57,168 nucleotides of DNA from positions 1 to 57,168 of the forward strand of contig JAHHIF010000051.1 of assembly GCA_019358875.1 (NCBI GenBank), in the 5' to 3' direction. Position 1 is the stretch's first letter, and each line of letters begins with the position of its first letter. Shown piece after piece: positions 8,461 through 15,983 of the stretch. The notes under the pieces are model-generated. The model did not search any database and was not told where the DNA came from. It saw nothing but the letters and a program-made list of their open reading frames with translations. The DNA comes from Symplocastrum torsivum CPER-KK1 (lineage in GTDB: Bacteria > Cyanobacteriota > Cyanobacteriia > Cyanobacteriales > Coleofasciculaceae). The position numbers and the translations under genes are program-made.

Positions 8461-8841
8461 CTATGGCTTGAGAAATTCCTGGGCTTTCTGATAGGCAAAG
8501 TCAAACTCGGCTTGACTACTAGCTTTAATGCTGAGTTCTCTACCATCAGGTGCTTTGAGAGACATTTCAATGGGTTGACCACCTAAGCGATCGCTCAAAA
8601 ACCCAAACAAAGCCTTAATATTAGCAGGATTCACCTCAGCCGTTAGTATCCCTAGCAAAAATCCTCCTAAGGCTTTTGATCCTTGAGGGGCTTCTTCAAT
8701 CGGTACTTTAGCTGCCTGTGTAACTCCATCTACCTCTCTAATCTGCGGTAGCAAATTCTCCACTGCTGCGTCCAATTCCTCGTCATTCAAACTTGGATCG
8801 GATAGGGAAATCGTGACCTGAATATCAGATGTACTTGCCAT
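8461..8841 (-). CDS. EACC1-like component (effector-associated constant component 1)
   Basis: A 126-aa protein immediately upstream of, and surely cotranscribed with, the caspase-FGE gene. It has a beta-alpha-beta start (IQVTISLSD, then an LPQIREVDGV helix), a Gly-rich segment EEAPQGSKALGGFLLGIL and the tail ISLxAPDGRELxIKASSQ-type strand (SLKAPDGRELSIKASSQAEF). This layout matches the EACC1 family described as the constant partner of variable caspase, trypsin and other effectors in bacterial conflict systems. The identification is from memory of that family, not a search. The mildly hydrophobic middle (residues 55-72) might contact a membrane. It presumably controls or localises the effector. 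Confidence 0.72.
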   Translation of the reverse strand: MASTSDIQVTISLSDPSLNDEELDAAVENLLPQIREVDGVTQAAKVPIEEAPQGSKALGGFLLGILTAEVNPANIKALFGFLSDRLGGQPIEMSLKAPDGRELSIKASSQAEFDFAYQKAQEFLKP

Positions 8842-8950
8842 GTGACTCTACCAACCGTCCTTAGAGTGTTTCTTACTCTATTCTGGTGAGTTTTAGGAAT
8901 ATGGGGAAGAGGTTAACGCCTACAGTACCATCTACAGTACCACAGGATAA

Positions 8951-8970
8951 GGGCGCACAGCCGTGCGCCC
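8951..8970. repeat. GC-rich hairpin GGGCGCAC-agcc-GTGCGCCC
   Basis: A perfect 8-bp stem with a 4-base loop lies in the 263-base gap between the PLD-like gene and the EACC1-like gene. There is no T-run on either side, so a classical intrinsic terminator is not supported. A related weaker palindrome (GGCGCA at 54838-54843, TGCGCC at 54853-54858) occurs near the other end of the window, which suggests a dispersed repeat. It could still attenuate read-through from the PLD gene into the EACC1-caspase pair. Confidence 0.55.
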
Positions 8971-9104
8971 CTAGGAACGAAAAGAGTGAAAATGGCTATA
9001 ACTAGAAAATTGTGCGATCGCCTTCCTAACTGCCTTAGCGTTATGCGATCGCTAACTCGCTTATCTAACTTCTCCAGTTATTTTGATTGAAGTTTTAATC
9101 TAAT

Positions 9105-10547
9105 TCAATTATCTGAAAAAATAGATTCTGATTCTGTTGAAGTAATGGGTTGCTTTGGACTAGGCGAACTATCGCTTCCACATTGATGAGACTGAGGCAG
9201 ACTGTCCAAACCTACTACTGCTGTTCCATAGAGGCGATTGAATTCCCGCTCATAGTGTGCCGCAACCGTTGGGTTATCGATCGCAATCAATGTTTCATCA
9301 TTCAAGTAGTTTCCAGAATTAGACCAGTTAAGACTACCAGTAATCACTAATCTCCCATCCAAGATCGCCATCTTACTATGTACGCCGCGATCGCCTACAG
9401 GCGCTATAGGGAATCCAACTGTGGTGATGGGATTTTGCCAGGGTTTGACTTGAATTTTGCTCTTTCTTTTACCTGGCTTAGGACAAACTCCCATTGCATC
9501 ATAAGCTTTGGAGTAAACCCGTCTATAAAAATCAGGGTCTATTAAAACTTTGATATCTTCCACCCCTTTATCATGTACCTCGCCTAAGGTGTTGCTAATC
9601 GTCTGGTCAGAATACACAAACACCGCGATATGCACACTTGATGAGGCTTGCTGTATGTAGAAGGCAATCATTCCATTACTGGTCGTCTGAATGTCTTGTT
9701 TTCTTCTCGCAGGTGAGAAGTTAATTGTTATAGTTCCCTCTCCGACAGGAATAGTTACAGGAGGTCTATAGGGCTTATGGATTTTGAATAATCCCTGCCA
9801 CATATAGTTGAACTCTGACTTAAATGCTTTAGCCAGTTCAGTGTTATCCAAAACAACAACCATATTGTTAGGATTACCCCGACTTTCAAGACTGTTAAAG
9901 TCTCCATGCAGGTCAGAGGTAGTTAAGTTTGCACTAGTTATGATGGTGTTTTTTCCATCTACAACGATGAACTTGTGGTGCATTAGTCCACTACCTTTGG
10001 TAGCACCACCAGATGTATCATCCCTTATCTCGATACCACTTTCACGCAATAAAGCCATAGCATCACTCGGATATCGCTTCAACTCCTCGAAAGCTGATTT
10101 ATCATGCTGATTCATTTTTGCAATTACTTCTGGAGTGTAGTCAGCTAAGGCTTTGTTGTACTTATTGTCAATCAGCAGTCTGACTTTGACCCCAGCTAAA
10201 TGTTGAGCGATTAGTGCTTTAGCCACATTAGGCAGTCTAAACTCCATAACTGCCAGATCTAAGGTAGAGTCTGCCTGGTTAATCGCATCAATAATTTGTT
10301 GCTCCAAATTATCTCCCTTGCGCTTGAAGCGTCGATAAGGGTCTTCATAAAGGGAGGATTGATTGTGATTGAAATAAACTTTTACAGCAGGGTCTTGGGG
10401 CAGAGGTTGAACTTCGGTTTCTAGCGCCGGTCTAAGGCTGTAGACCAGTAGGAACCCACAGATTATCAATATGACGAACAGGGTTACTCTTGTTACATAC
10501 CGATACTTGCGACGCAAGGCAGTAAGAGAATTCGTTCCCAATTTCAT
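9105..10547 (-). CDS. Membrane-anchored phospholipase D-like protein with two HKD motifs
   Basis: A 480-aa PLD-superfamily protein. A single transmembrane helix at about 20-38 places the rest outside the cytoplasm or at the membrane face. The first catalytic motif is MHHKFIVVDG (H190, K192, D197) followed by TSANLT. The second is GVHSKMAILDG (H390, K392, D397) followed by TGSLNWS. Both motifs are intact, so a phosphodiesterase (phospholipase, nuclease or cardiolipin-synthase-like transferase) is expected. The ending is Ser/Pro-rich. It is on the same strand as the EACC1-caspase pair but 263 bases upstream with a hairpin between, so cotranscription is uncertain. Confidence 0.87.
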   Translation of the reverse strand: MKLGTNSLTALRRKYRYVTRVTLFVILIICGFLLVYSLRPALETEVQPLPQDPAVKVYFNHNQSSLYEDPYRRFKRKGDNLEQQIIDAINQADSTLDLAVMEFRLPNVAKALIAQHLAGVKVRLLIDNKYNKALADYTPEVIAKMNQHDKSAFEELKRYPSDAMALLRESGIEIRDDTSGGATKGSGLMHHKFIVVDGKNTIITSANLTTSDLHGDFNSLESRGNPNNMVVVLDNTELAKAFKSEFNYMWQGLFKIHKPYRPPVTIPVGEGTITINFSPARRKQDIQTTSNGMIAFYIQQASSSVHIAVFVYSDQTISNTLGEVHDKGVEDIKVLIDPDFYRRVYSKAYDAMGVCPKPGKRKSKIQVKPWQNPITTVGFPIAPVGDRGVHSKMAILDGRLVITGSLNWSNSGNYLNDETLIAIDNPTVAAHYEREFNRLYGTAVVGLDSLPQSHQCGSDSSPSPKQPITSTESESIFSDN

Positions 10548-11139
10548 GCTTGTGTTGTAGTGATGCGATGAGCGTGAGTTTCACCAATCAGCAAACCAAT
10601 TGATGTTGTCTATCAGTCTTCCCTTTGATAGATGTAAGAGCTATGTAGATATTGCGGAACTTAATCAGGGGAGTCTGATGACCCTAAGTAATTACACGGC
10701 AAAGTAATCGAGACATTCAGCTAGTGCAGTGTGGCCAAAATAACTATCCAGTTGAAAAAGGTTAAAAAGCTTACCTTACAAGCAATATTCATAAAAGCCT
10801 CCTGCCTTCTTGCACTAGGTTGGTTATTGTCAGCAGTTTGTGACCTAAAACCAGCTTGCAGACAACATCTAGCAGATGGAGAAGACTAAGATTGCTCAAG
10901 ATCTACCTAAGTCAGGGAAAGTAAAGGCACAGTTATTTCTGATGAAACAATCCAACTGCTGTATGAGATTATTAATTGCCCAATTCTAGAGAACAATTCT
11001 CAATGCAGCGCTCTTGAATTAACATGAATTGCAAGCGGACTTGTGTTCGCACCTTGTTCAACTGCCTTAGTTACGGGAATTGATTGCAGGGTAGCAATGG
11101 ATTGTGAGGTTGTGGGGCGACAACCCATCTTACTGTTTT
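10548..11139. other. 592-base intergenic region containing the second MITE-like copy
   Basis: Upstream of the PLD-like gene and of the zinc-ribbon gene. Besides the element at 10721-10818, I see no supported gene. A 37-codon ATG frame at 10876-10989 has no ribosome-binding site or recognisable product. The promoters of the two divergent flanking genes should lie here. Confidence 0.5.
10721..10818 (+). mobile_element. MITE-like element, copy 2
   Basis: A 98-bp non-coding element with the inverted termini CTAGTGCA and TGCACTAG. It shares with the copy at 2748-2839 the termini, the AGTTGAAAAAGG/TTAAAAAGCTTAC core and the CCTCCTG near its right end, in the same orientation. It differs by substitutions and an insertion of about 8 bases before the right end. 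The flanks show no clear target duplication. Confidence 0.6.
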
Positions 11140-11547
11140 ATGTCGAGAAGAAAGAAGATATTTTCGTGTGGTCATAAAGGGTACGGTCAAGTCTGCCATC
11201 GGTGCGCGAATGAGGCAGAACGCGATCGCATCCTTCAACATGATCGAGTGCGGGAAGAAAAACGACAGCAAAAACAGGAATGGGATTCTACCTTTGCCCA
11301 AGACCCAATCAATTTAAAAAATCTTCCGACTCATGTAGTAGTCAAAGCCCGTGTAATCATTGCTGGCTTACAAAGCAATAAAAATTATCGAGAATATGGC
11401 GGTAAGCGACTCCGCCACAACCGCTGGATTATCAGTATTCCCGTTACCCGCAACTACCGGATGATCTGCCACGACTGCGGTAATCTTTTGCTACCCTACG
11501 CCGTCTTATCCCATGAAGACTACAACGTCGATAAACCGGGCGGTTAG
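11140..11547 (+). CDS. Small zinc-ribbon protein with RelE-like C-terminal half
   Basis: A 135-aa protein from the ATG at 11140; a GTG 12 codons upstream also exists but the conserved-looking part starts MSRRKKIFSCGHKGYGQVCH. C10, H12, C19, H20 and C22 form a compact zinc-binding knuckle. A charged helix follows (EAERDRILQHDRVREEKRQQ). The second half, KARVIIAGLQSNKNYREYGG followed by RWIISIPVTRNYRMIC, is reminiscent of RelE/ParE-type mRNA interferases (last strands), which is an inference. I recall similar cyanobacterial proteins annotated only as zinc-binding DUFs. No antitoxin gene is adjacent. Confidence 0.78.
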   Translation: MSRRKKIFSCGHKGYGQVCHRCANEAERDRILQHDRVREEKRQQKQEWDSTFAQDPINLKNLPTHVVVKARVIIAGLQSNKNYREYGGKRLRHNRWIISIPVTRNYRMICHDCGNLLLPYAVLSHEDYNVDKPGG

Positions 11548-11845
11548 CCCTCAAAAAAGAAGCGGGTCACTATTTGTAGCAGAAAGCCGTCAGCTTGTCG
11601 CGTATCAGCTTTTTTATTTTCCTTGCTCTCTCTCGCTTGTTTCACACACCTTCCGCTGTACCTCATCTCTCCAGGAAACCGTTAAATATAGAGCATCATT
11701 GAAAGCCTAAACAGTTTTGGGATAATTGCGATGCTCGATCCTAGGTAGGATGTAACAGTGAAGCAAAACTAAGGACGGACTATGCCAGGGCGAAGAGATT
11801 ATATCCTGAGAATAGGAACAGCTAGTTGCTGATGCTTGATCACTC

Positions 11846-13009
11846 ATGCAAATTTATCTAGATTACAGCGCGACAACACCACCGCGCCAAGAAGTCATTA
11901 CTGCTATGCAAGATGTTCTCACGGCATCGTGGGGTAATCCGTCCAGCTTGCATGAGTGGGGACAGCGGGCAGCAACACTGGTGGAACGCTCAAGAATGCA
12001 GGTTGCTAGCCTAATCAACGCACTGGCTGAGTCAATTATCTTTACCTCTGGCGGTACGGAGGCGGATAATTTGGCAATTTTGGGTGTTGCCCAACACTAC
12101 AGGACACCTCAACATATTGTGATTTCTAGTGTTGAGCATTCAGCGATCGCTGAGCCAGTACGCTTATTGGAACAGTGGGGCTGGGACGTGACACGGTTAC
12201 CTGTCAACCTCCACGGACGGGTTAATCCTATTGATTTAGAAAACGCACTACGACCAAACACGGTTTTAGTGTCGGTGATTTATGGTCAAAGTGAAGTAGG
12301 TACGCTGCAACCGATTCACACTCTCGGTCAGATTGCGCGTACTCATGGTGTCCTCTTTCACACAGATGCTGTGCAGGTTGCAGGACGCTTACCGATTGAT
12401 GTCCAGCAGCTACCTGTAGATTTGCTCTCGATTTCCAGCCATAAGATTTATGGACCCCAAGGTGCAGGTGCGCTTTATGTCCGTCCGGATGTCGAGTTGG
12501 TACCGATGATGTTGGGGGGAGGGCAAGAATTACGACTGCGTTCTGGCACACAAGCAGTACCAGCGATCGCAGGTTTTGGTGTAGCGGCAGAACTCGCGGC
12601 GGCAGAACTCGCAGCAGAGACACCACGTTTAATTGGGCTACGAGATCGATTATTTGAGCAATTAGCGGATACGCGGAATTTGATACCCACAGGCGATCGC
12701 TTGCACCGTTTGCCTCATCATGCCAGCTTCTCAGTCGTTGGTGGTGGTCAAAACGTTACAGGGAAAACTCTTGTGCGTCAACTAAACCTCGCGGGTATTG
12801 GCATCAGTGCTGGTTCTGCCTGTCACAGTGGCAAACTCAGTCCTAGCCCGATTCTGCTGGCGATGGGCTACAGTGACGCAATTGCCCTTGGGGGCATTCG
12901 CCTAACTCTAGGACGTGAAACCACAACTGCTGATGTAGACTGGACGGCGATGGTAATCAAGCAGGTTTTAGAACGCCTAATGCCTCTACAATTAGTTGCG
13001 AGTCGTTAG
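11846..13009 (+). CDS. Cysteine desulfurase (IscS/NifS family)
   Basis: A 387-aa fold-type I PLP enzyme that removes sulfur from cysteine for Fe-S cluster and thio-cofactor assembly. Visible residues: the N-terminal YLDYSATTPP, the PLP-phosphate loop TSGGTEADN (68-75), H98 stacking on PLP, D174 in HTDAVQ, the Schiff-base lysine K200 in SISSHKIYGP, and the persulfide cysteine C326 in SAGSACHSGK. The long loop around C326 is of the IscS/NifS (group I) type rather than SufS. Thirty bases upstream of a DUF1995 gene, likely an operon. No iscU or iscA is adjacent, common in cyanobacteria where several desulfurases exist. Confidence 0.95.
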   Translation: MQIYLDYSATTPPRQEVITAMQDVLTASWGNPSSLHEWGQRAATLVERSRMQVASLINALAESIIFTSGGTEADNLAILGVAQHYRTPQHIVISSVEHSAIAEPVRLLEQWGWDVTRLPVNLHGRVNPIDLENALRPNTVLVSVIYGQSEVGTLQPIHTLGQIARTHGVLFHTDAVQVAGRLPIDVQQLPVDLLSISSHKIYGPQGAGALYVRPDVELVPMMLGGGQELRLRSGTQAVPAIAGFGVAAELAAAELAAETPRLIGLRDRLFEQLADTRNLIPTGDRLHRLPHHASFSVVGGGQNVTGKTLVRQLNLAGIGISAGSACHSGKLSPSPILLAMGYSDAIALGGIRLTLGRETTTADVDWTAMVIKQVLERLMPLQLVASR

Positions 13010-13039
13010 TGCTTTCCTCCTCCACCTCATTTGTAAAAA

Positions 13040-13771
13040 ATGGCTCAATTCCCAAACTCTTTAGAAGAAGCGATCGCTCAATCTCGCGAAGCAACCCTTG
13101 CTGCCCTTGAAGCAGGCTGCACCCGGCTATCTGTCAATTTGCAGTTTACTGAACTCAAGCAGATGCCAGTTGCCCTACAATTTCTCCCTGTCTTTGAGCA
13201 GTTGGGCATTCAGCCAAAAATCCTCTTTGCCGACACGGGTGCGGCTGCCCTTGCCCGTCGTGACTGGACAGACATCTCGTTTCAAATTGACGACGTTGGC
13301 ACCTCTCGCACACCTGTAGAAAAAAAGATTTTGCCAGAAGACGAGGCGTTTTTACTGGTTGCCCCTTCAGCCGTGGAAGTTGCCCAAGTCGAGAAAATGG
13401 CTAACCTGGCAGGCGATCGCCCTTTTATTCTGCTCAATCCCCAACTCGAAGATGTTTCTATCATTGGCATTGGCTACGCCGCACGTCAACTGCGCGATCG
13501 ATTCTTAGGCACGATTGAGTCCTGCTATTACCTCCGACCTCTTCAGGGTGCCGCTGTTTTGCGTTCTTACCCCTCGTTGTGGCAAGTCTGGCTGGAGACT
13601 AATGACGAATATCAGCTCATTGCCGAAGTGCCTCAAAGACCAGCAGGAGAAGAACTTGACCGAATCCTTGCCGAAGCTACCAGCACTGGCACTACGGATG
13701 AAGCTGTAGCGCCCAAAAAACCAGGATTCCTTACGAATCTCCAGCGTTTCTTAAATGCCCTAAGCCGATAA
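13040..13771 (+). CDS. DUF1995 domain protein
   Basis: A 243-aa soluble protein beginning FPNSLEEAIAQSREATLAAL, which with the following ARLSVNLQF-like strand (TRLSVNLQF) is the typical start of DUF1995 proteins of cyanobacteria and plastids. Plant relatives include factors for photosystem II assembly (LPA3), but a role here is only suggested. The DUF spans about residues 5-210; a short charged tail and a KPGFLTNLQRFLNALSR amphipathic end follow. It is 30 bases downstream of the cysteine desulfurase gene on the same strand. Confidence 0.82.
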   Translation: MAQFPNSLEEAIAQSREATLAALEAGCTRLSVNLQFTELKQMPVALQFLPVFEQLGIQPKILFADTGAAALARRDWTDISFQIDDVGTSRTPVEKKILPEDEAFLLVAPSAVEVAQVEKMANLAGDRPFILLNPQLEDVSIIGIGYAARQLRDRFLGTIESCYYLRPLQGAAVLRSYPSLWQVWLETNDEYQLIAEVPQRPAGEELDRILAEATSTGTTDEAVAPKKPGFLTNLQRFLNALSR

Positions 13772-13871
13772 ATAAAAGGGATAGGCTAGAGTACGGACAA
13801 TTGAGTCATAAAAAGCACTGTTCCACAGTCATCGGATGACTCTGTTTGAAGAAACTATGCTGCTTTAGGCT

Positions 13872-14597
13872 ATGAAATCTATCACGATTAAGTCTGTGCG
13901 ATCGCCTTTCATCCTCAGATTCGCAGTGCTGATTTTTTTGTTAGTCCTAGCAGGAATTGGCGCAGTACCTGGTTACTGGACGGGAAATTGGTCTTGGGCA
14001 ACTCTGCCACAAGTGACTAATCTCAGTGAAATTAGAGAACTCAGAAACACAGGATTAGAACTCCCTGGTTGGAAAACCGTCGAACAAAAAACAGTGGTGA
14101 TTGGCGGTCATCAATGGTCTGTTCAACAAATTGAGCAAGATAAATCAAAACCAATCGGTTTATTATTGCTTCCCCAAAGTGACCACAAGTCACAACCACA
14201 GGTCGAGTGGATCGATATTGATGGATTAGTGAAATGGCAGACGGATTCTTACACTAAAGTCCAGTTTGAAGTTGAAAAATCACTGTCGGACAAGTCTGCT
14301 GGAACAGCCAAAGGGACAACCCCATCGGCTAAAGTTGAAGCGCGTTTCTTCCGGGCTTGGACTCAACGGCGAACTGTAGCAGTACTGCAATGGTATGCCT
14401 GGTCAGGAGGAGGTAATCCTGCTCCTAGTCGTTGGTTCTTTGCTGACCAACTCGCCCAGTTGCGTCGAAATCGAGTTCCGTGGGTTGCAGTTTGCCTCCA
14501 GATTCCGATTGAACCGTTAGGGGATATTGAAGCCTCCCGACCCTTCGCAGAATCTTTGGGTAAGATTGTGCAGACTGCGTTGATGCAGGTGATTTAG
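13872..14597 (+). CDS. Cyanoexosortase-associated protein (probably B-type)
   Basis: A 241-aa protein with one N-terminal transmembrane helix (about 14-34) and an extracytoplasmic domain. The sequence GYWTGNWSWATLPQV, then LRNTGLELPGWKTVEQ and IGGHQWSVQQIEQD, resembles the cyanoexosortase B system-associated family and, more widely, EpsI-like partners of exosortases. Exosortases process PEP-CTERM-type proteins and their loci encode exopolysaccharide export. The next two genes are such export genes, which supports the call, but the cyanoexosortase itself is not in this window. The HIP1 site inside codons 12-15 is ordinary for this genome. Confidence 0.75.
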   Translation: MKSITIKSVRSPFILRFAVLIFLLVLAGIGAVPGYWTGNWSWATLPQVTNLSEIRELRNTGLELPGWKTVEQKTVVIGGHQWSVQQIEQDKSKPIGLLLLPQSDHKSQPQVEWIDIDGLVKWQTDSYTKVQFEVEKSLSDKSAGTAKGTTPSAKVEARFFRAWTQRRTVAVLQWYAWSGGGNPAPSRWFFADQLAQLRRNRVPWVAVCLQIPIEPLGDIEASRPFAESLGKIVQTALMQVI

Positions 14598-14703
14598 TAG
14601 TTGTTGGTTGTTGGTTGTTAGTAGCGAGGTTCTTTGTGAAATTAGTTGTAATCAAAGGTATGACTCCTCAACAAACCTTCTACCCTCTGCCTTCTGCCTT
14701 TTG
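14598..14703. repeat. 7-bp repeat tracts between exopolysaccharide genes
   Basis: TTGTTGG/TTGTTAG units lie at 14600-14622 directly after the stop codon, and TCTGCCT/TCTGCCT/TTTGC units at 14686-14703 directly before the next start. Such tracts also follow other genes here (48500, 51865). Confidence 0.6.
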
Positions 14704-14711
14704 CGATCACT

Positions 14712-15947
14712 ATGCGTAGCGATCGCAACGAGAAATGGTACTACAGAAAAGCGATCGCCTTTTCAAGCACGGTCGCGTTAGTGCTAGGTCAAGCTAGTGT
14801 CTTGGCTAGAGTTGGGTTGGCTCAATCTGTATCAGGTATCAAAACTCCAGAAACTTACGCCCAGTTACCCAGTCTTTCTCCCGCTAACCCAGATCTTCCC
14901 ATACCACCCTTAGGTTATCCAGAGCAACCGTTACCGCCTTTAGGTTATCCAGAGCAACGATTGAATGTCGCTCCAGCCAACCAATTTAGCCGCTACCGCT
15001 TGGGAGTAGGAGATGCGATCGCTGTTACAGTACCACGCTTCCCTGACCTGAGCTTTCAAAGCAACGTTGATTTAGAAGGTAATATTGTCGTCCCTCTCGT
15101 GGGAACGCTGCAAGTATCAGGACTCACTCTAGAACGAGTCCAAGCGAAAATTCAAGCCGGGTTGAACAGGTTTGTGATTGACCCTCAGGTGATTGTCTCA
15201 CTTGCTGCCTTACGTCCTGCCCAAGTCACAATCACGGGCGAAGTGCTACGACCGGGCTATTACCCACTACAACCCGGTTCTCAACTTTCAGCTGCTTTGC
15301 TGGCGGCAGGTGGCACGACGACGACGGCTGATTTACGAACAATTGTGGTACGTCGTCGCTCACTGGCTGATAATTCCTTTGTTGAACAACAAATTGACTT
15401 GTTCACCCCTCTGCAAAATGGAACCAGCCTACCGAATTTACGCCTTCAAGATGGCGATGCCGTGATTGTCTCTCAGCTAGAAGTTGGTAATACCAGTGAT
15501 TACGACCGGAGCTTGGTTTCTCGTTCTAGCGTTGCTCAACAGCAAATCAACGTCCGAGTCTTGAGCTACGCTGGTAGAGGAATTGGCAATCTTACGTTAC
15601 CGAATGGGAGTACATTTGTTGATGCTTTAGCCGCGATCGCTCCTAACCCCGATAATGCCAATCTAGGACGCATTGCACTAATTCGTTTTGACCCAGAACA
15701 GGGCAAAGCGGTCACTCAAGAACTGAATGGGAAACGTGCTTTGAGGGGTGACGTTTCGCAAAATGTACCACTCCAGAATAACGATGTAATCGTTGTCGGT
15801 CGTAACTTCATTAGTCGAATTACCTATGCGCTTAGTAACTTTACCCAACCATTCCGAGATATTCTAGGCTTCCTACTGTTTTTTGACTCCTTAAGAGAGA
15901 GTGCAACAAATCTCTTTGAACCTGGCTCGGATGATAATGACGATTAA
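14712..15947 (+). CDS. Outer-membrane polysaccharide export protein (Wza/OPX family, SLBB)
   Basis: A 411-aa secreted protein. Residues 1-38 form a signal peptide (basic start, hydrophobic AFSSTVALVLGQASVLA, cleavage near LAQS). A proline-rich linker with the duplicated unit LGYPEQ follows at about 66-85. The Poly_export domain (YRLGVGDAIAVTVPRFPDLS, about 96-180) comes next, then SLBB domains (PAQVTITGEVLRPGYYPL at about 171-255, and a second at about 275-365). OPX proteins form the outer-membrane channel for capsule or exopolysaccharide together with a BY-kinase/polysaccharide copolymerase, encoded 36 bases downstream. There is no lipobox cysteine at the signal cleavage site, unlike E. coli Wza. 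Confidence 0.9.
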   Translation: MRSDRNEKWYYRKAIAFSSTVALVLGQASVLARVGLAQSVSGIKTPETYAQLPSLSPANPDLPIPPLGYPEQPLPPLGYPEQRLNVAPANQFSRYRLGVGDAIAVTVPRFPDLSFQSNVDLEGNIVVPLVGTLQVSGLTLERVQAKIQAGLNRFVIDPQVIVSLAALRPAQVTITGEVLRPGYYPLQPGSQLSAALLAAGGTTTTADLRTIVVRRRSLADNSFVEQQIDLFTPLQNGTSLPNLRLQDGDAVIVSQLEVGNTSDYDRSLVSRSSVAQQQINVRVLSYAGRGIGNLTLPNGSTFVDALAAIAPNPDNANLGRIALIRFDPEQGKAVTQELNGKRALRGDVSQNVPLQNNDVIVVGRNFISRITYALSNFTQPFRDILGFLLFFDSLRESATNLFEPGSDDNDD

Positions 15948-15983
15948 CAGGACTAACGCGACTACAAAAGCGATCGCACTGCC

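Noticed and set aside
10876..10989. 37-codon ATG frame upstream of the zinc-ribbon gene
   Set aside because: No start signal, no recognisable product, typical of chance in AT-rich spacer.
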